DNA of 64,000 nt from Macrothele yani (taxonomy: Eukaryota > Arthropoda > Arachnida > Araneae > Macrothelidae): NCBI GenBank assembly GCA_039090855.1, contig CM077007.1, positions 17,161,515-17,225,514 on the forward strand. The letters are read 5' to 3'. The notes under the pieces were generated by a model, which was given only the letters and a program-made list of their open reading frames with translations, was not told the origin of the DNA and did no database searches. This document shows, piece by piece, positions 11,791-23,909 of this stretch (the first letter of the stretch is position 1; each line of letters starts with the position of its first letter). Both the position numbers and the translations under genes were made by a program.

Positions 11791-12236
11791 CTATGACGTT
11801 GTAAAAGTAGTTAAACAGTTCTGCATACTGATACAACCCAGAATTCAAATAATGGGATATTTACTGATAACAACATTCATAATTGCGAATTTAGTGCTAT
11901 AACTTCGTCGAGCAGAATCACGTTATTGCGCTGTGGCGTGTGGATGGCCCTGAAAACAGACCTTTGGAATAAACCCAGAGCTCACACTGCCAAAAAGAGG
12001 AAGAAAGCATTTCTGGGCTCACTCAGAACATTTTGAGATAAACAACCGCGCCAACGCATAGCAGGCAATGATGTGGGTAAGAAAATTGCTTTTAACGGGG
12101 CAGAAGCCGTACAAAAACATCCATAAGTGGTAAAACCTTCCAGTGGAAAATATGGTAGGTTAATGAAGATTTTGCATGTTTACGGCTTCGCCTCCGCACC
12201 TTGGAATTCGATGTGAGCTCAAGAGACCTTAAATAT

Positions 12237-14093
12237 AACAAGAAAGATGAACCGAGTTTTCGGGTGTAATAAACACGTCTTTTGAATCCGTTCTGACGCA
12301 AATTAAATTTATCAAAGCTATTCAAAGTCAATGGAACCGGTATGGAAAACAATAGTATCTGACTGAAGAAAGCAGTTTTTCAATCGGGTTTTTAATCCCT
12401 CACATATTGCTGTAAACGGAAGCGTGAGCTTACGCCCTCTGGTTGCAGACTTGTGCGTTAAGAAAAACATGAATTTATATGACAAACATTTCGCACCGGA
12501 AACGCTCTGCAACACAAAAAGAATTTTTCAAATCGGACTCCTAGAAACAGAGATATAGAGAAAAATAAGATGTGACTTTACGTCCCCTGGTGGAAAAACC
12601 ACGCATTATTTTAGAAAGAAAGAATTCTCAAAAGGTTTATCCATGTGAGCCGTATCGGTCCAAGAAAAAAAAATTAGTCGAGTTTTCAGGATCATAGATT
12701 TTGCTACAAATACATCAGAAGCAGATATTAACACTTATGCCCCCTGGTGGCCAAACCCTTCTTTACCAAACATTAGAAATTATGTGAAAAACATTTTACA
12801 TCAGGTCTTGTATGCGATACAAGAATTTTTCATATCGGAGTTTTTGGAGCAGAAATAACGCTGAAAACGCAATTTACCTTTGTGCCTCCTAGCAGAAAGT
12901 CTATGATTTACTTGAAAATTTTGAATTTATAGGAAAAACACTATCCAACAAAGAAGGCATTTTTCAAATCGGACTCCTAGAAGTAGAGATATTGACAAAA
13001 ATAAAATATACATCTACGTGCCCTGGCGTAGAAACCATGCATTATTTTAAGAACAAAATGTTTCGTCGACATGAGTAGTATCGGTCTACAAACGACGTTT
13101 TTTTCAATCGAGAATTTAGCTCATATTTTGCTGCAAATACATCAGAAGCGGAAATTAAGACTTACGCCACCTGGTGGCCAAACCATTTTTTACAAAAATT
13201 GGAAATTATGTGCAAAGGATTTCCCATCAGGAGATGTATCCGGTGCAGAATTTTTTTTTCAAATCGGAGATTTAGAAAGAGATATAGGGGGAAAATATTT
13301 AGCTTTACTCCCCCTAGAGGAAAGTCTATGAACTACTTGAAAATTTTGAAATTTTATAAAAAACATGTCACACTGGAAACACTATCCAAGAAAGAAGGAA
13401 TTTTTCAAATCGGACTCCTGGAAGTAGAGATATTTACAAAAATAAGATATACATCTACGCCCCCTGGCGGAGAAACTGTGGAATATTTAAAGAAGAAAAT
13501 ATTCCGAAAAGGTTTATCGATGTGAGAGGCATCAGTCCACGAAAATATTTTTTCAATCGATATTTTAGAAGCTCAAATTTGATGACAAATACATCTGAAG
13601 CAAAAATTAACACTTACGCCCCCTGGTAGCCAAAGTATTCTTTACCAAAAATTAGAAATTATATGCAAAAGATTTTCCATCAGGAGGTGTATCCGCTGAA
13701 GAAGAATTTTTCAAGTCGGTGCTTTAGAAAAAGAGTTATCGGGAAAAATGTAATTTACTTTTACGCCCCTAGTGGAAAATATATGCATAATTCGAAGTAA
13801 CTATAAAATACTCTTGGACATAAATGGATTCGAAAGATAAAATCATTTTTTCAATCGGATGTTTAGAAGCAAATATGCGGAATAAAATGTATTTTTGAAT
13901 TCGACATCGTCTGCATTTACGCCCTCTAGCGGCAAAATTGTACATCGTAAAAAAAAAACGAAATGAATTATCATCATTCTCATATTTCAGGCTTCCCAAT
14001 GCAAAAAGAATTTTTCAAATCGGAGTGATAGTTGCAGAGATATGGTGGGTACAGACGGACGGACAAACCGATAACATAAGCACGATCTTTTTT
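12237..14093. repeat. Array copy B: duplicate of copy A
   Basis: It is collinear with 9844-11790 from the same left edge to the same GACGGACGGACAAAC block, with scattered substitutions and small indels. Two copies about 2.4 kb apart amount to a higher-order repeat of the ~150-bp monomers. The terminal hairpin half of copy B reappears at 16234-16260, so about 2.1 kb has been inserted into its end. Confidence 0.75.
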
Positions 14094-14150
14094 ACGCTTT
14101 CCAACCGTAGGTTGAAGAAGCGTATATGCTCCAGCTTTGTCCGTCCGTCC

Positions 14151-14604
14151 GCCTGTCCGCACGATAACTGGCGTAAAAATGGTTCGATTTCGATGAAATT
14201 TTAGTATGTGGCAGGGGACCACCTGGGGAAGAACCCTATTGAAAACGGGACAAATGGGGTCAAAGGTCACTACGTAGGAGCGGGATCCTTCCATTGCCCT
14301 TATGCGTCATAACTTGCGTAAATATGGCTCGATTTCAATGAAATTTTCGTATGTGGTAGGGGACCGCCTGGGGACAAATCTTATTCAAAATGGGTGAAGT
14401 GGAGTCAAAGGTTAGGACATAAGAGCGGGGTACATTCCATTGCCCTTATGCGTCATAACGTGCGTAAAAATTGTTCGATTTCGATGAAATTTCAGTATGT
14501 GGTAGGGGACCACATGCGGACGAACCCTATTGAATGTGGACGAAATGGGGTCAAAGGTCAGGACATAGGAATGCGATCCATTCCATCGCTCTTATCCCCT
14601 ATTA
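14151..14604. repeat. Tandem ~146-bp repeats, three units
   Basis: The phrase '(G/C)ATAACTTGCGTAAAAATGGTTCGATTTC' recurs near 14163, 14308 and 14453. It is followed each time by 'GTATGTGGTAGGGGACCACCTGGGG' and 'AATGGGGTCAAAGGTCAGGACA'. The array opens with GTCCGTCCGCCTGTCCGC. It belongs to the insertion in array copy B. Confidence 0.75.
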
Positions 14605-15215
14605 TTAAGGCGGACGTCAAGTAATTTTTCTTCCTATACTTCCAATGGAAAAACTTTTGTACACATTTCCTTCACAATTAATGTGTTCCCAAGGATGAAA
14701 ATTTGAACATCGATTAAAATAACTTTATTGCAACTTGGAATACTTAATATTTTCTAAAACATAACCATAATTACATTAAAAATCAATAACTTTTCCTTTG
14801 GTGGTGTTGAAACCAGAAAAAGGATGTCGCGACCTGTACTTTGATGACGTCAGTAGACAAACAAATGTTGGATTGCGTAATTATGGTTATGTTTTAGAAA
14901 ATATTAAGTATTGCAAGTTATAAAATGAAGCTATTTTAATCGATGTTCAAATTTTCATCCTTGTGAATGCATTAATTGTCCAGAAAAAAGATGGCGCGAC
15001 CTGTATTTTCATGACGTCAGCAGACAAAAAAATGTTGGATTGCATAATTATGGTTATATTTTAGAAAATATTAAGTATTCCAAGTTATAAAATGAAGATA
15101 TGTTAATCGATGCTCAAATTTTCATCCTTGGGAACGCATTAATTGGGAAGAAAATGTGCAAAGAAATGTTTCCATTCGAAGTACAGGAAGCAAAATTACT
15201 TGACGTTCACCTTAA
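14605..15215. mobile_element. Foldback MITE, family shared with 20444-20882
   Basis: The ends are TTAAGG(C/T)G(G/A)ACGTCAAGTAATTTT on the left and its complement on the right (15192-15215). The arms hold 'GATGAAAATTTGAACATCGAT' and 'TTAGAAAATATTAAGTA'. The centre and right arm (about 165 bp, containing GATGACGTCAG) are duplicated in tandem (14817-14985 and 14984-15148). It is non-coding and TTAA sits at both ends. Confidence 0.7.
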
Positions 15216-15549
15216 AGTTGCAATTCTTGTATGTATGTAAATTTTATTTTGAAAACGGATCTGAGGATTTTGATGAAAGTCGTTAACCTACCGTTTTCTG
15301 GTACTAGAAATCGATTTAGCTTGATCTCGACTTTAAGAAAATTTGTTTAGTGGGTTAAATAACTACCCCGAATTATCAAGTTTGTAGTGTGGTGTCATGG
15401 CGTTGCCCATTAGATGTTGGCGCGCGGTCATGTCAGCTATCTCATTACGTCACGCGTTGTTTGTGGATCCTATTAAACTTTTATGACGTTACACCTTGCT
15501 AGCAGATATTCGCGATTCCCATCTGCCTCATTAAGTCACGCGTTGTGTG

Positions 15550-16233
15550 CGTATGTTCGTCCGCACGATAACTTGGGTAAAAATCGTTCGATTTCGATGA
15601 AATTTTAGTATGTGGTAGGGGAACACCTGGGAAGGAACCCTATTGAAGGTGAACGAAATGGGGTCAAAGGTCAGGACATAAGAGCGGGATCCACTCCACT
15701 GCTCTTATGCGTCATAACTAACGTAAAAAAGGTTCGATTTCGATTAAATTTTAGTATGTGGTAGACCACCTGGGAACAACCCCTATTGAAAATTGGCGAA
15801 ATGGGGGTCAATGGTCAGGACATAGGAGCGGAATCACATCCATCGCCATTATGAGTCATAACTTACGTAAAAATGTGTCGATTTGGATGAAATGTTGGTA
15901 TGTTGTAGGGATCTTCCTGAGGACGAATCCTATTAAAAATGGGCGAAATGGGGTGAAAGGTTAGGACACCGGAGCGGGATCTATTTCATAGCGCTTATGC
16001 ATCATAACTTACGTAAAATTGCTTCGATTGCGACAAAACTTTATCATGTTATTTCGGAGATATACTGAACAAGTTCTGTTGAATATCATCCAAATGGATC
16101 AAAGGTCAGGGCACAGGGGTGGGATTTATCCCACAGCCATTTTCCTCATAACTTGAGTAATAGCTTGAGTAAGGATTTCTAGTATATTGGAAAGCGTATC
16201 ATAATCAATGCATTTCATGATTTTACTAACTTG
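15550..16233. repeat. Tandem ~146-bp repeats, five decaying units
   Basis: Same unit as 14151-14604, seen near 15562, 15710, 15855, 16003 and 16145. Divergence increases to the right. It again begins with GTCCGCACGATAACTT. It ends where the tail of array copy B (TTTTACAAAAGACGTGCTAA) resumes at 16234. Confidence 0.7.
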
Positions 16234-16260
16234 TTTTACAAAAGACGTGCTAATAAAGGC

Positions 16261-17189
16261 TGAAAAGTTTGCAGAACTCGGAGAAAGGTATTGTAAGTAC
16301 CCAAATTCAATGTGGATTCGTTATGAGATCATAAAAATTGGGGAACAAATATGGGATGCTAACTTTTAAACAGTGGTTTATGTTACAAAGATTAGTACAT
16401 CCGAAAGCATGGCATGTATTACATAAATCTAATTTTTACCAAACTCAGATACACGTTGTGAATGTTGAAACATGTGTTTACAAAGTCTCTGATAACTTTG
16501 TGATCTTTTTGATTGAAGCTGATATATAATAAATGTTAATTAGCTTTACATATGCAGTTGCGTAGCTATTGTGAGCTTTATATTTGCCCTAATCTAAGGT
16601 TACACAGCGCTGCCAGTAATCTTTGAACGACATGTATCATTTTCATTGATGATTGGCCCCTCCAGGCTTGCTTTTGCGATTTTTCTTATGCAGTGGAATC
16701 ATGCCTTGTTGAGTAATTGTTACATGGACATAATGAAGATGGTGATTTGTTCATTTTCATCATAAGGCTTCCCGATTTTCTGATAATTAAGAAAAAGGGT
16801 TGAGTCGTCTCATAAGTATCGGTAAAAAGTTGAGACATACTTCACGTTTGTTACTACACACTATTTATTTTTCAAATTTCCTACTTCCTTGTGAAAAAAC
16901 TCTTACGATTTGTGTTCATTTTCTAGGTCTTTCATATTTTGGCATGCAGTAAGTCCCATCTTACGCCGTTTCGAGTTCCAAACTTTTTAACTTACACGAA
17001 TGCTTTTTTTTTTTTGTATTTTTTTCGTTTGTTAATATAACTCAGCTCAACAGATATATAGTATATACTTTGGTATTTCGTGCTTTCATGTGAGCAAAAT
17101 GTTTTCAGCACTGCACTTATTTTATGTAATCTTGAGCACACCGATGCATGCAAAACCACTGTTCTACTTGATAAAGCCCATCTCTCTTT
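16261..17189. other. Intron 2, no recognised feature
   Basis: AT-rich sequence. Short open frames (for example 16338-16529) show no known motif and are not flanked by convincing splice signals. Confidence 0.4.
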
Positions 17190-17240
17190 GTTCGTTTGTT
17201 TGTTTCGGGGTTTAATGACCACCATAAACAGCTCTTAGCC
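17190..17240 (-). repeat. 3'-end fragment of an S1 SINE
   Basis: The complement reads ...GGTGGTCATTAAACCCC followed by an (AAAC)n-like tail. This matches the S1 3' end GGTGGTCGTTAAACCTCC. Confidence 0.5.
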
Positions 17241-17482
17241 AAAGGCATAGCGACGGGGGGGTTGCTCCCGGGGCCCTAGTCTGTGGGGGCGCCGAAAAAG
17301 TTGGAATAATGTTGCTGCTAAAGTTAGAAATCCTGCACGGAAAATAATTTCATAGTATGGAATCATACACTTTTCACATGAGGTAATTACCGTACATTCA
17401 CCTCGTTTTTTTTCTTCGGAATTGAACGATTATCATGGGCAACTGGAAGAGGTGTAGCAAGACTCCCGTCCCTTATTTACAG

Positions 17483-17632
17483 TGTGACGTACTGCAGAGG
17501 AGAAAACATGTATCAAGACGATAAATCTGCAGCGAGACATTCTGTCCGCGTAGCTCAGTTGGGAGATCGACTTACTCTGGAGTGAGGGAACACGGGTTCG
17601 ATGTCCGTCTCGGACAAACTTGTGTTTTCACA
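17483..17632 (+). mobile_element. Probable solo LTR of the tRNA-carrying TRIM family
   Basis: It starts TGTGACGTACTGCAG, as the LTRs at 44019 and 44444 do, and ends TTTTCACA, giving a TG...CA outline. A tRNA-like module occupies 17544-17615: GTCCGCG, then A-box TAGCTCAGTTGG, B-box GGTTCGATGTCC, then CTCGGAC (6 of 7 acceptor pairs). No target duplication is visible and no primer binding site follows, so it could also be a related SINE. Confidence 0.55.
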
Positions 17633-17764
17633 GCGGCCATTGGTTACGGGAAGCAACTAGTGCCGTCGCACGGATACACCGACATTCCTCACCTCACCCG
17701 GGACTCGAACCCGGGCCCATATTGGACAAATGGTACCCCGACCGCTCAACCACCGGGGTGGCGT
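17633..17764 (-). repeat. S1-type SINE head, minus strand
   Basis: On the minus strand it begins CCACCCCGGTGGTTGAGCGGTC and has the B-box GGGTTCGAGTCCCGG. It ends in a variant body ('TGCGACGGCACTAGTTGC') different from full S1 copies. It abuts the solo LTR, and overlapping + frames are incidental. Confidence 0.55.
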
Positions 17765-18132
17765 TGAATTTTCATTTTTTGTTTTTAATTTGCCAATTTT
17801 TAGGTGCTATGCATTTTTGCTCACTGATTTGGCTCATTACTAATTCATAACATATATTTTTTTTTCGCCGTTTGTATATAGGTTGAAGTTAATGTTTTTG
17901 AGCGTATTATGATACGAAACTGAATTTGCTTTGAATAAACTTTCAGAATATATTCAATATAGGAATACCGTAGAACAAAATTTTGTTGGGTGGGTGCTTA
18001 CCGATACTCGGGTCACTTCTCGAAACTACTTTCCTATTCATCTGTGTTGTTTTTCAAGGGGCGCCAATTACATATCTTGTCCCAGCGTACCAGTCACCTT
18101 CGCTACACCAGTTCTCTACACCACTTCTCTAC

Positions 18133-19397
18133 GTAGGTAGTTCAAAAAGTAAGGAAACTGACGTCATAGCTCCAACACAAACCTACTCAGAAAAATGAAG
18201 CTGCCTGTGTCAGAACACTTGCGCGGTCAGTCACATGACGACAAAGCGCTCCGCTTATTCATTCTTGTAATATACGACCAAGAGTTCAGACATGTTTCTG
18301 TAACCCAGTACGAATTTAAAACTAGAGCTAAAAGTATCTATAAAATTTTGCGTGCGTTTAAACAAAGCCACCACAGAAACACAGGAAAGGATTAAAACTA
18401 CCTGTAAGGAAAGTGCTTTATCCAGTGCAAGAGTTTTCGAGTGGCACCAGAAATTTGTGAAAGGTGAAGTGTGTCTGGGAGATGCACCACGTTTCAGTAG
18501 GCCATCGACTACGGAGGTTAATGTCAATACATTCTAGGCACTCCTGCTGAAATCCACCGAATGACCTTCGACGAGGTTGCTAATGTGATGTAGATGTCTG
18601 TTGGTTCCGTTGATGACACTGTGATAAACCGGTTTAGGCACCGAACGGTTGCTGCAAATTCCCCATCACTTGCTCACGGATGAACACAAGGCAAATCGTG
18701 TTTTCACATGTTTCCAATGGAAGTGCCGGTTACGACGTGAGCCACACTTTTTGGATCGAGTCATCACATGTAATGAAACATTTTTTTCACCATTTCGATC
18801 CAGAAGCAAAACAACAAAGCACCCAATAGAAACACCTACGGAGTTCCCGATCCAAGAAAGCAAAAGTTCAAGCAAGTGCAGCGAGGGTCATGCACCTGGT
18901 TTTCTTCGATGAAAAGGGAATTGTATATGGCCATCTTGTTCCAAAAGGAAAAACTGTTACTGGTGCCTATTATTATGAAGTTCTCAAAGCTGCTCTAATG
19001 AAAAAACATTTCTCCAAACCGTCCAGAATGTGCACAGACTGGTTGGATTTTGCAGCAAAATAATGCCCCTGCACATCGTGCTTTGCTTACCAGCAGGTTA
19101 TCCAAGATCTGGGCATTGAAATGATGCACACCTGTCTGTATTTACCGGACTTGGCACCTTGTGAAAAAACAACTTCGTGAGCGAGGTTTGCATCAAATAC
19201 TGAACAATTCTGTGATGGGTATCCTGAACCCCATGTTGAGGAAAGGTTTCGAACACACCTTGCGGAAGTAGATAGAAAGATGGGACCAGGGGATTCAGGT
19301 GGAATAGAATACTCCGAAAGCATGTAAGTATGTTTACTGCATTACAATTCTGCCCCATGTAAAATCAGTCTCGTTACTTTTTGAACAACTCTCATAT
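18133..19397 (+). mobile_element. Decayed mariner (DD34D type)
   Basis: The inverted ends share GTTCAAAAAGTAA (left near 18139, right near 19374-19390). The + strand remnants, in shifting frames, include RIKTTCKESALSSARVFEWHQ (helix-turn-helix side), LVFFDEKGIVYGHLVPKG (first catalytic Asp neighbourhood), WILQQ(N)NAPAHRALL (second Asp, here Asn) and LPDLAPC. Several frameshifts and stops are present, and the Asp-to-Asn change alone would kill it. Confidence 0.75.
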
Positions 19398-19401
19398 AAG
19401 C

Positions 19402-19562
19402 AGTTGCCAGTCTCTAATTTGGGGCTATTGGTTTCGGAGAAGGGAGAGAAAACCAGAACAAACACACTACCCATGTCTCATCAAGGACTAGAACCAGGGC
19501 CCAGTTCAGACGAGTGGCTAGACGCCAGCCCCTTTGATCCCTCAGCCACCGGAGTGGTGTCT
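19402..19562 (-). repeat. S1 SINE, minus strand
   Basis: The complement reads a head 'CCGGTGGCTGAGGGATC', a degenerate B-box and the body 'GTGTGTTTGTTCT..CTCTCCC..CCGAAACCAATAGCCCCAAATTAG'. The 3' end is cut off just next to the right end of the mariner at 18133-19397. Confidence 0.65.
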
Positions 19563-20014
19563 CTCTCTCTAACTCTCCCGCGCGCGCCACGATGGTCTTT
19601 TGCCTCGCTCAAGACTATATTCGCTCGCATTTCTCCACAGTACATTCAACTCATCCTTGACAACGGTGAGAGTAGATCGAGCTGGTTCTTCAAACATAAT
19701 TTCCGTCACACATTAGATGAATCAGGGTGTCACACAAGGGCTTCAAAAAATATGAGTTGCTGAGAACTGTCAGGCAGGCAATGAGGGTTACTAAAGGAAA
19801 GAACAGAACATCACTGAATCAGTTTTGGAGAAAATAAGATATTTACATAGCTTGTAGTTGATCATTAATGATGATGATGCTTGGAGTGAAATTATATGTC
19901 TGAGTTTCAGAATCATAAAATCTTCACAGACCTTAATTTCACAATTTTTTTCAGAAGTTAATTGAAAGTACCCTCCAGTGTGTTCAGTGAGATTGTAAGG
20001 GTAGGATTTCATTA

Positions 20015-20254
20015 GCCACCCCAGTGGCACGGTGGTCGAAGCGCTGGCTTCTGACCGTTCTCTAGAGTGGGCATGGGCTCAAATTCTGGATGAAGCAAAG
20101 GTGGTGTGTTTGTCTTACCACTGACTCCTCCTCCGTAGAATCAGCGGCCCCAAATTAGGGGCAGCTGTCTATTTATATCCCTTAGAGTTGCTCGTGGTGA
20201 TTGTTAAACCTCCAAACACACACACAAACACACACACTAAAAAAAAAAAGGGAA
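20015..20254 (+). repeat. S1 SINE with (CA)n/A-rich tail
   Basis: The head is GCCACCCCAGTGGCACGGTGG. The body is GTGTGTTTGTCTTACCACTGACTC, then CAGCGGCCCCAAATTAGGGG, and the 3' end is GAGTTGCTCGTGGTGATTGTTAAACCTCC. It is followed by (CA)n and an A run to 20254. Confidence 0.8.
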
Positions 20255-20443
20255 GAAATATGTGAGGAATTAGATTTTGAGTGAAATGATAGTGAAGTAG
20301 AAATTAGAGTTGGATCTTGAGTAAAATGATGGTGAATTAGTAATTAGGGTTGGATTTCAAATAAAATTAGAGTAAATTAAGAAAAAACTGTCAATCCTTA
20401 AAGGGTTAATACATGGAAAAAACAAGAATATATTATTTAAGAT

Positions 20444-20882
20444 GGATCCACCTAAAATCTTTGCCTTGTATTCCCAATGGGCAAACTTCTGTAGCCATTT
20501 TCTTCAACATTATTGCGTTCGAGATGATGAAAATTTGAACATCGATAAAAACAACTTCATATTATAGCCTAGTATACTTAATATTTTCTAAACCTTAACC
20601 AGAATTATATTTAAAAACAATAACTTTTCCTTTGGTGTGGAGACCAGAAAATGTTACAGATGGCGCGACCTGTATATTGATGACGTCAGTAGACAAACAA
20701 ATGTTGGATTGCTTAATTATGATTAAATTTTAGAAAATATTAAGTACAATAGGCTATAATATGAAGTTATTTTCATCGATGTTCAAATTTTCATCCTAGG
20801 GTATATAATAATTGTGAAGAAATTGGCTACAGAAGGTTGCCCATTGGAAATACAATACAAGGCAAAGATTTTAGGTGGATCC
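20444..20882. mobile_element. Foldback MITE, second copy
   Basis: The ends are GGATCCACCTAAAATCTTTG and its complement (20863-20882). The arms of roughly 180 bp enclose a unique centre with GATGGCGCGACCTG and TGATGACGTCAG. It is related to 14605-15215 through the arms ('GATGAAAATTTGAACATCGAT') and the centre, but lacks that copy's tandem duplication and has different termini. It is non-coding. Confidence 0.75.
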
Positions 20883-21148
20883 ACATTCAGTGTTCGCTCT
20901 TTTCCCCTAATATTCTGTGATTTGAAAGTTACTGTGAAATACTTTTACTAGAGAAGCAGAAAAGATCGTGGTATAAATCTCATATGTATCAGTTTACTGT
21001 GCGTTAACACGGAAATTTGTATTATGATTTTACCGCATTAAAACAGCTGACATTTTCTTCTGATTTGAGAATACAGTTGAAAAAAAGAGAGATGCTACTT
21101 CGTTGGGCGTTTGTAAAATAACGTTTCTATGTTTGTTTGTTTCTTTAG

Positions 21149-21257
21149 CCTGGCTACTTTGGAATAAATTGTAGCTATGTGTGTCGATGCAATCAGCGAA
21201 CAAGTACTTCGTGTAACAACACCAATGGGGATTGCACATGCTCTCCCGGATGGAAAG
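21149..21257 (+). CDS. EGF-like repeat exon 3
   Basis: The acceptor TTTCTTTAG ends at 21148 and the donor AAAG|GTAGGA starts at 21258. Phase 0 in, phase 1 out. It completes CD-PGYFGINC from exon 2, then CSYVCRCNQ, CNNTNGDCTC and SPGWK. It is the shortest exon of the set. Reading across to exon 4 gives GWKG-IYC, the expected end of an EGF-like repeat. Confidence 0.9.
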
Positions 21258-22546
21258 GTAGGAACTTCTTTGATTGCTATCAATGAGGAATTTCAGATTT
21301 TCATTTTAATCGTATCGATTAATTAAATTTTACTCAGCACTGTTATGCACACACATGATTATAAAAAACAGTAAATTTTTTATGGACGCTTTAAAAAATG
21401 TACTGTTTTTCATAATCATGTATGTATTATGATTACTTTCTAATGTTGACTACTGTATCATTGCAATAGGTTATAAACGTTGTACCTCATTATGATATCA
21501 ATAGCATGCAGCTTCAGTTTGTTAAATAAAGCTGAATATCACGGAAACATCTTTTAATTTGTGAATCACGCAGAAGTAAAATCTAAATATGATGCTGAAG
21601 GTAAAGACAAAAAATTAACTACTAGTAACTGTAAGCCAATATTATTTAAAATGCAAATGCATGGACATTTCAATTTTGCTTGTTTTTATTCATTGTTGAG
21701 CTTTTAAAAGAAATTGTTCACTCCAAAATTGTAACTGAACTGCTGAAGCGAGTATGTTTTCCTCGAATATTCGAAAAAGAAAGAAAGAAAAATGCAAAGA
21801 AAACTTATCAGGCTTGAAATTACAGAATCTTTGCATGGAACATGAAATAGTAGTGTCTTAAAATATCATTGTTACTTCTTTTGGGGAGTATACTACAATA
21901 TTACAAATAATTTTTGACTCTAGTACCTCGTACAGCACTTAATAAGAGCGGCAGTGGAACCCAGTACTTGGGCAGCAGATCAGTTACGAAAATTTAGAAA
22001 CTTTTAAGGGCGCGTTGACTCAAAAGTTTTAAAAATCGAAATAAACTCAGAAGCATTAGAAATCTAACACATGTATTATAAACAGCTCCAAACTTTTGAG
22101 GGAATGTTCCCAGAAAAGCATTAAAAATCAAAATTAATACTCAAAAGCATTATAAAGCTGGCGCATTTATTCTGAACGTTTGCAAATTTTTGAAGGCACA
22201 TTCACTCAGAAGCATCAAAAATCATTACGTCAGCAGCAAAATATCGATTGAAATCAAAAGTGAAAATAACAAAATAGTAATCAATAATAAGGGACTATAC
22301 ACCAACTATACTTAAAATAGTATAACTGTACTAATAATCCGAATTTCTTGGCGTAGAATAGAAATCTAAGTTCAAACTTTCGCATATCAACCAGATGGCT
22401 TTCTCGAGGAAGGTACACAGTTAACTACCTTCCTTATAAAGATTCCTTGAAAAAGTCGCCTGTTTGATGTGCGAAAGCTTTGAAACTTTGATGCTGAGAA
22501 ATTCAGATTATTGTTGTAGTTATACTATTTAAAAAAAATAGTAGTA
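21258..22546. other. Intron 3, left part, no recognised feature
   Basis: AT-rich. A phrase with 'AAAAGCATTA(A/T)AAAT' recurs loosely between about 22010 and 22240, but I cannot define a unit. Confidence 0.4.
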
Positions 22547-22762
22547 TACAGGGTGATTCAGCTGAGCGTGTACAAACTTCTGGGAGGGGTAGGTTGCACA
22601 AAGACAAATTGGAATTGCATAGCAATGCAGGGTCGGAAACGCCATCTTCATGCGGTAGATGGCGTTGTTCGGTCGCGAGACTGCTCATACGTTCTTTCAG
22701 GATACCGTCATTTGCAAACTGCCCGCAGAGGCAGTAGAGTGGCTGAGTTCACGAACGCAGAA

Positions 22763-23909
22763 ATGGCTGATGTGCCCCTTGCATACGGAGCTGCGGAGTG
22801 CAACGGACGAGCCGCCGTGCGACAGTACCAGGAACAGTACCCGATGAGACGAGTACCAAACCACCAAGTGTTTGCACGGCTGCATCAGAGGTTACGCGAC
22901 ACTGGTTCTTTCCAGGGGCCTGCCAGGTATCGGGAACGATGGGTACGCACTCCTGCCATCGAAGAGAATGTGTTAAGACATGCAGCACACACTCCAAGTG
23001 CCAACATACGAGCGATTGCCCATCAGCTCGGTCTGTCCCAATTCACCGTATGGAGGATTCTGCACGAAGACCAGTTTCATCCATATCATCTGCAGCGCGT
23101 TCGGACACTAAGCCCTGAGAATTACCCTCAGCGCATTGCGTTTGCGCAGTGGTACCTGCAGAAGAGTGCAGCAGAACCCCAATTTCCTGCTTCTGTACTG
23201 TTCACAGACGAAGTGTGCTTGACACGGGAAGGTTGCTTCAATGCACATATATTGATTATGTTTTGCTTTGATGTCTTTCGTTTGGCGCTCTTTGGCCAAC
23301 CATGGCCCTTGCGCAATTATAATTTACCATCCTATCCAATCCAATCAATGCACATAACGCGCATGTATGGGCGGTGGAGAACCCCCATGCTGTACGACCA
23401 CGTTTTGCTGTTAATGTTTGGGCTGGCATTGTCGGGGACCACTTAATTGGCCCATACCTCATGCCTCCTAGTCTGGACGGAAGGAGTTACCGGATATTTC
23501 TGGAGGACATCTTGCCACAGCTATTGAACGAACAAGAAGTCCCTCAGTCGTGTTGCGCTGTGCAATGTGGTTCCATCACGATGGGGCCCCAGCACACTTC
23601 AGCAATGACGTTCGTCATCACTTAAACATGACATTTGGACCTCAGTGGATCGGGCGTGGTGGTCCCGTTCATTGGCCTGCAAGATCGCCGGACTTAACAT
23701 GCCTTGATTACTTCTTCTGGGGTTACATCAAAGGACTGGTGTACGACACCCCCGTTGTAAGTGATGAGGATCTTGTAGCACGCATCTCTGTAGCGGCTTC
23801 GGAAGTCCGAGACACGCCAGGAATTTTCCAAAATGCACGTGATTCCATGCGCCGACGATGTCAAACGTGTGTTACAGCTCATGGTCGCCACTTTGAACAC
23901 CTTCTGTAA
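22763..23909 (+). pseudogene. DD41D mariner transposase, broken
   Basis: The likely start is ATG at 22763 (MADVPLAYGAAECNG). The N-terminal part contains the DNA-binding region (RRVPNHQVFARLHQRL, a motif common to this group, then IRAIAHQLGLSQFTVWRIL). Catalytic residues are D in LFTDEV, D in FHHDGAPAHF and D in LTCLDYFFWG. I count 41 residues between the second and third, the DD41D spacing. The frame is lost at the 107-bp LINE insertion (23250-23356) and again by a small indel near 23545. It would otherwise run to the stop at 23907. Confidence 0.85.
23238..23356 (+). mobile_element. LINE 3'-end fragment nested in the DD41D transposase
   Basis: The insert 23250-23344 contains TTTGGCGCTCTTTGGCC..CCTTGCGC and a (CCAAT)n-like tail. 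It is bounded by the 12-bp target duplication TCAATGCACATA (23238-23249 and 23345-23356). The same 3' end closes the half LINE at 55330-55390. It adds 107 bp and so shifts the frame. Confidence 0.85.

Noticed and set aside
9939..13525. Several + strand open frames with repeated NRRIFQIG-like peptides as a protein family
   Set aside because: They come from the ~150-bp monomers and change frame from unit to unit.
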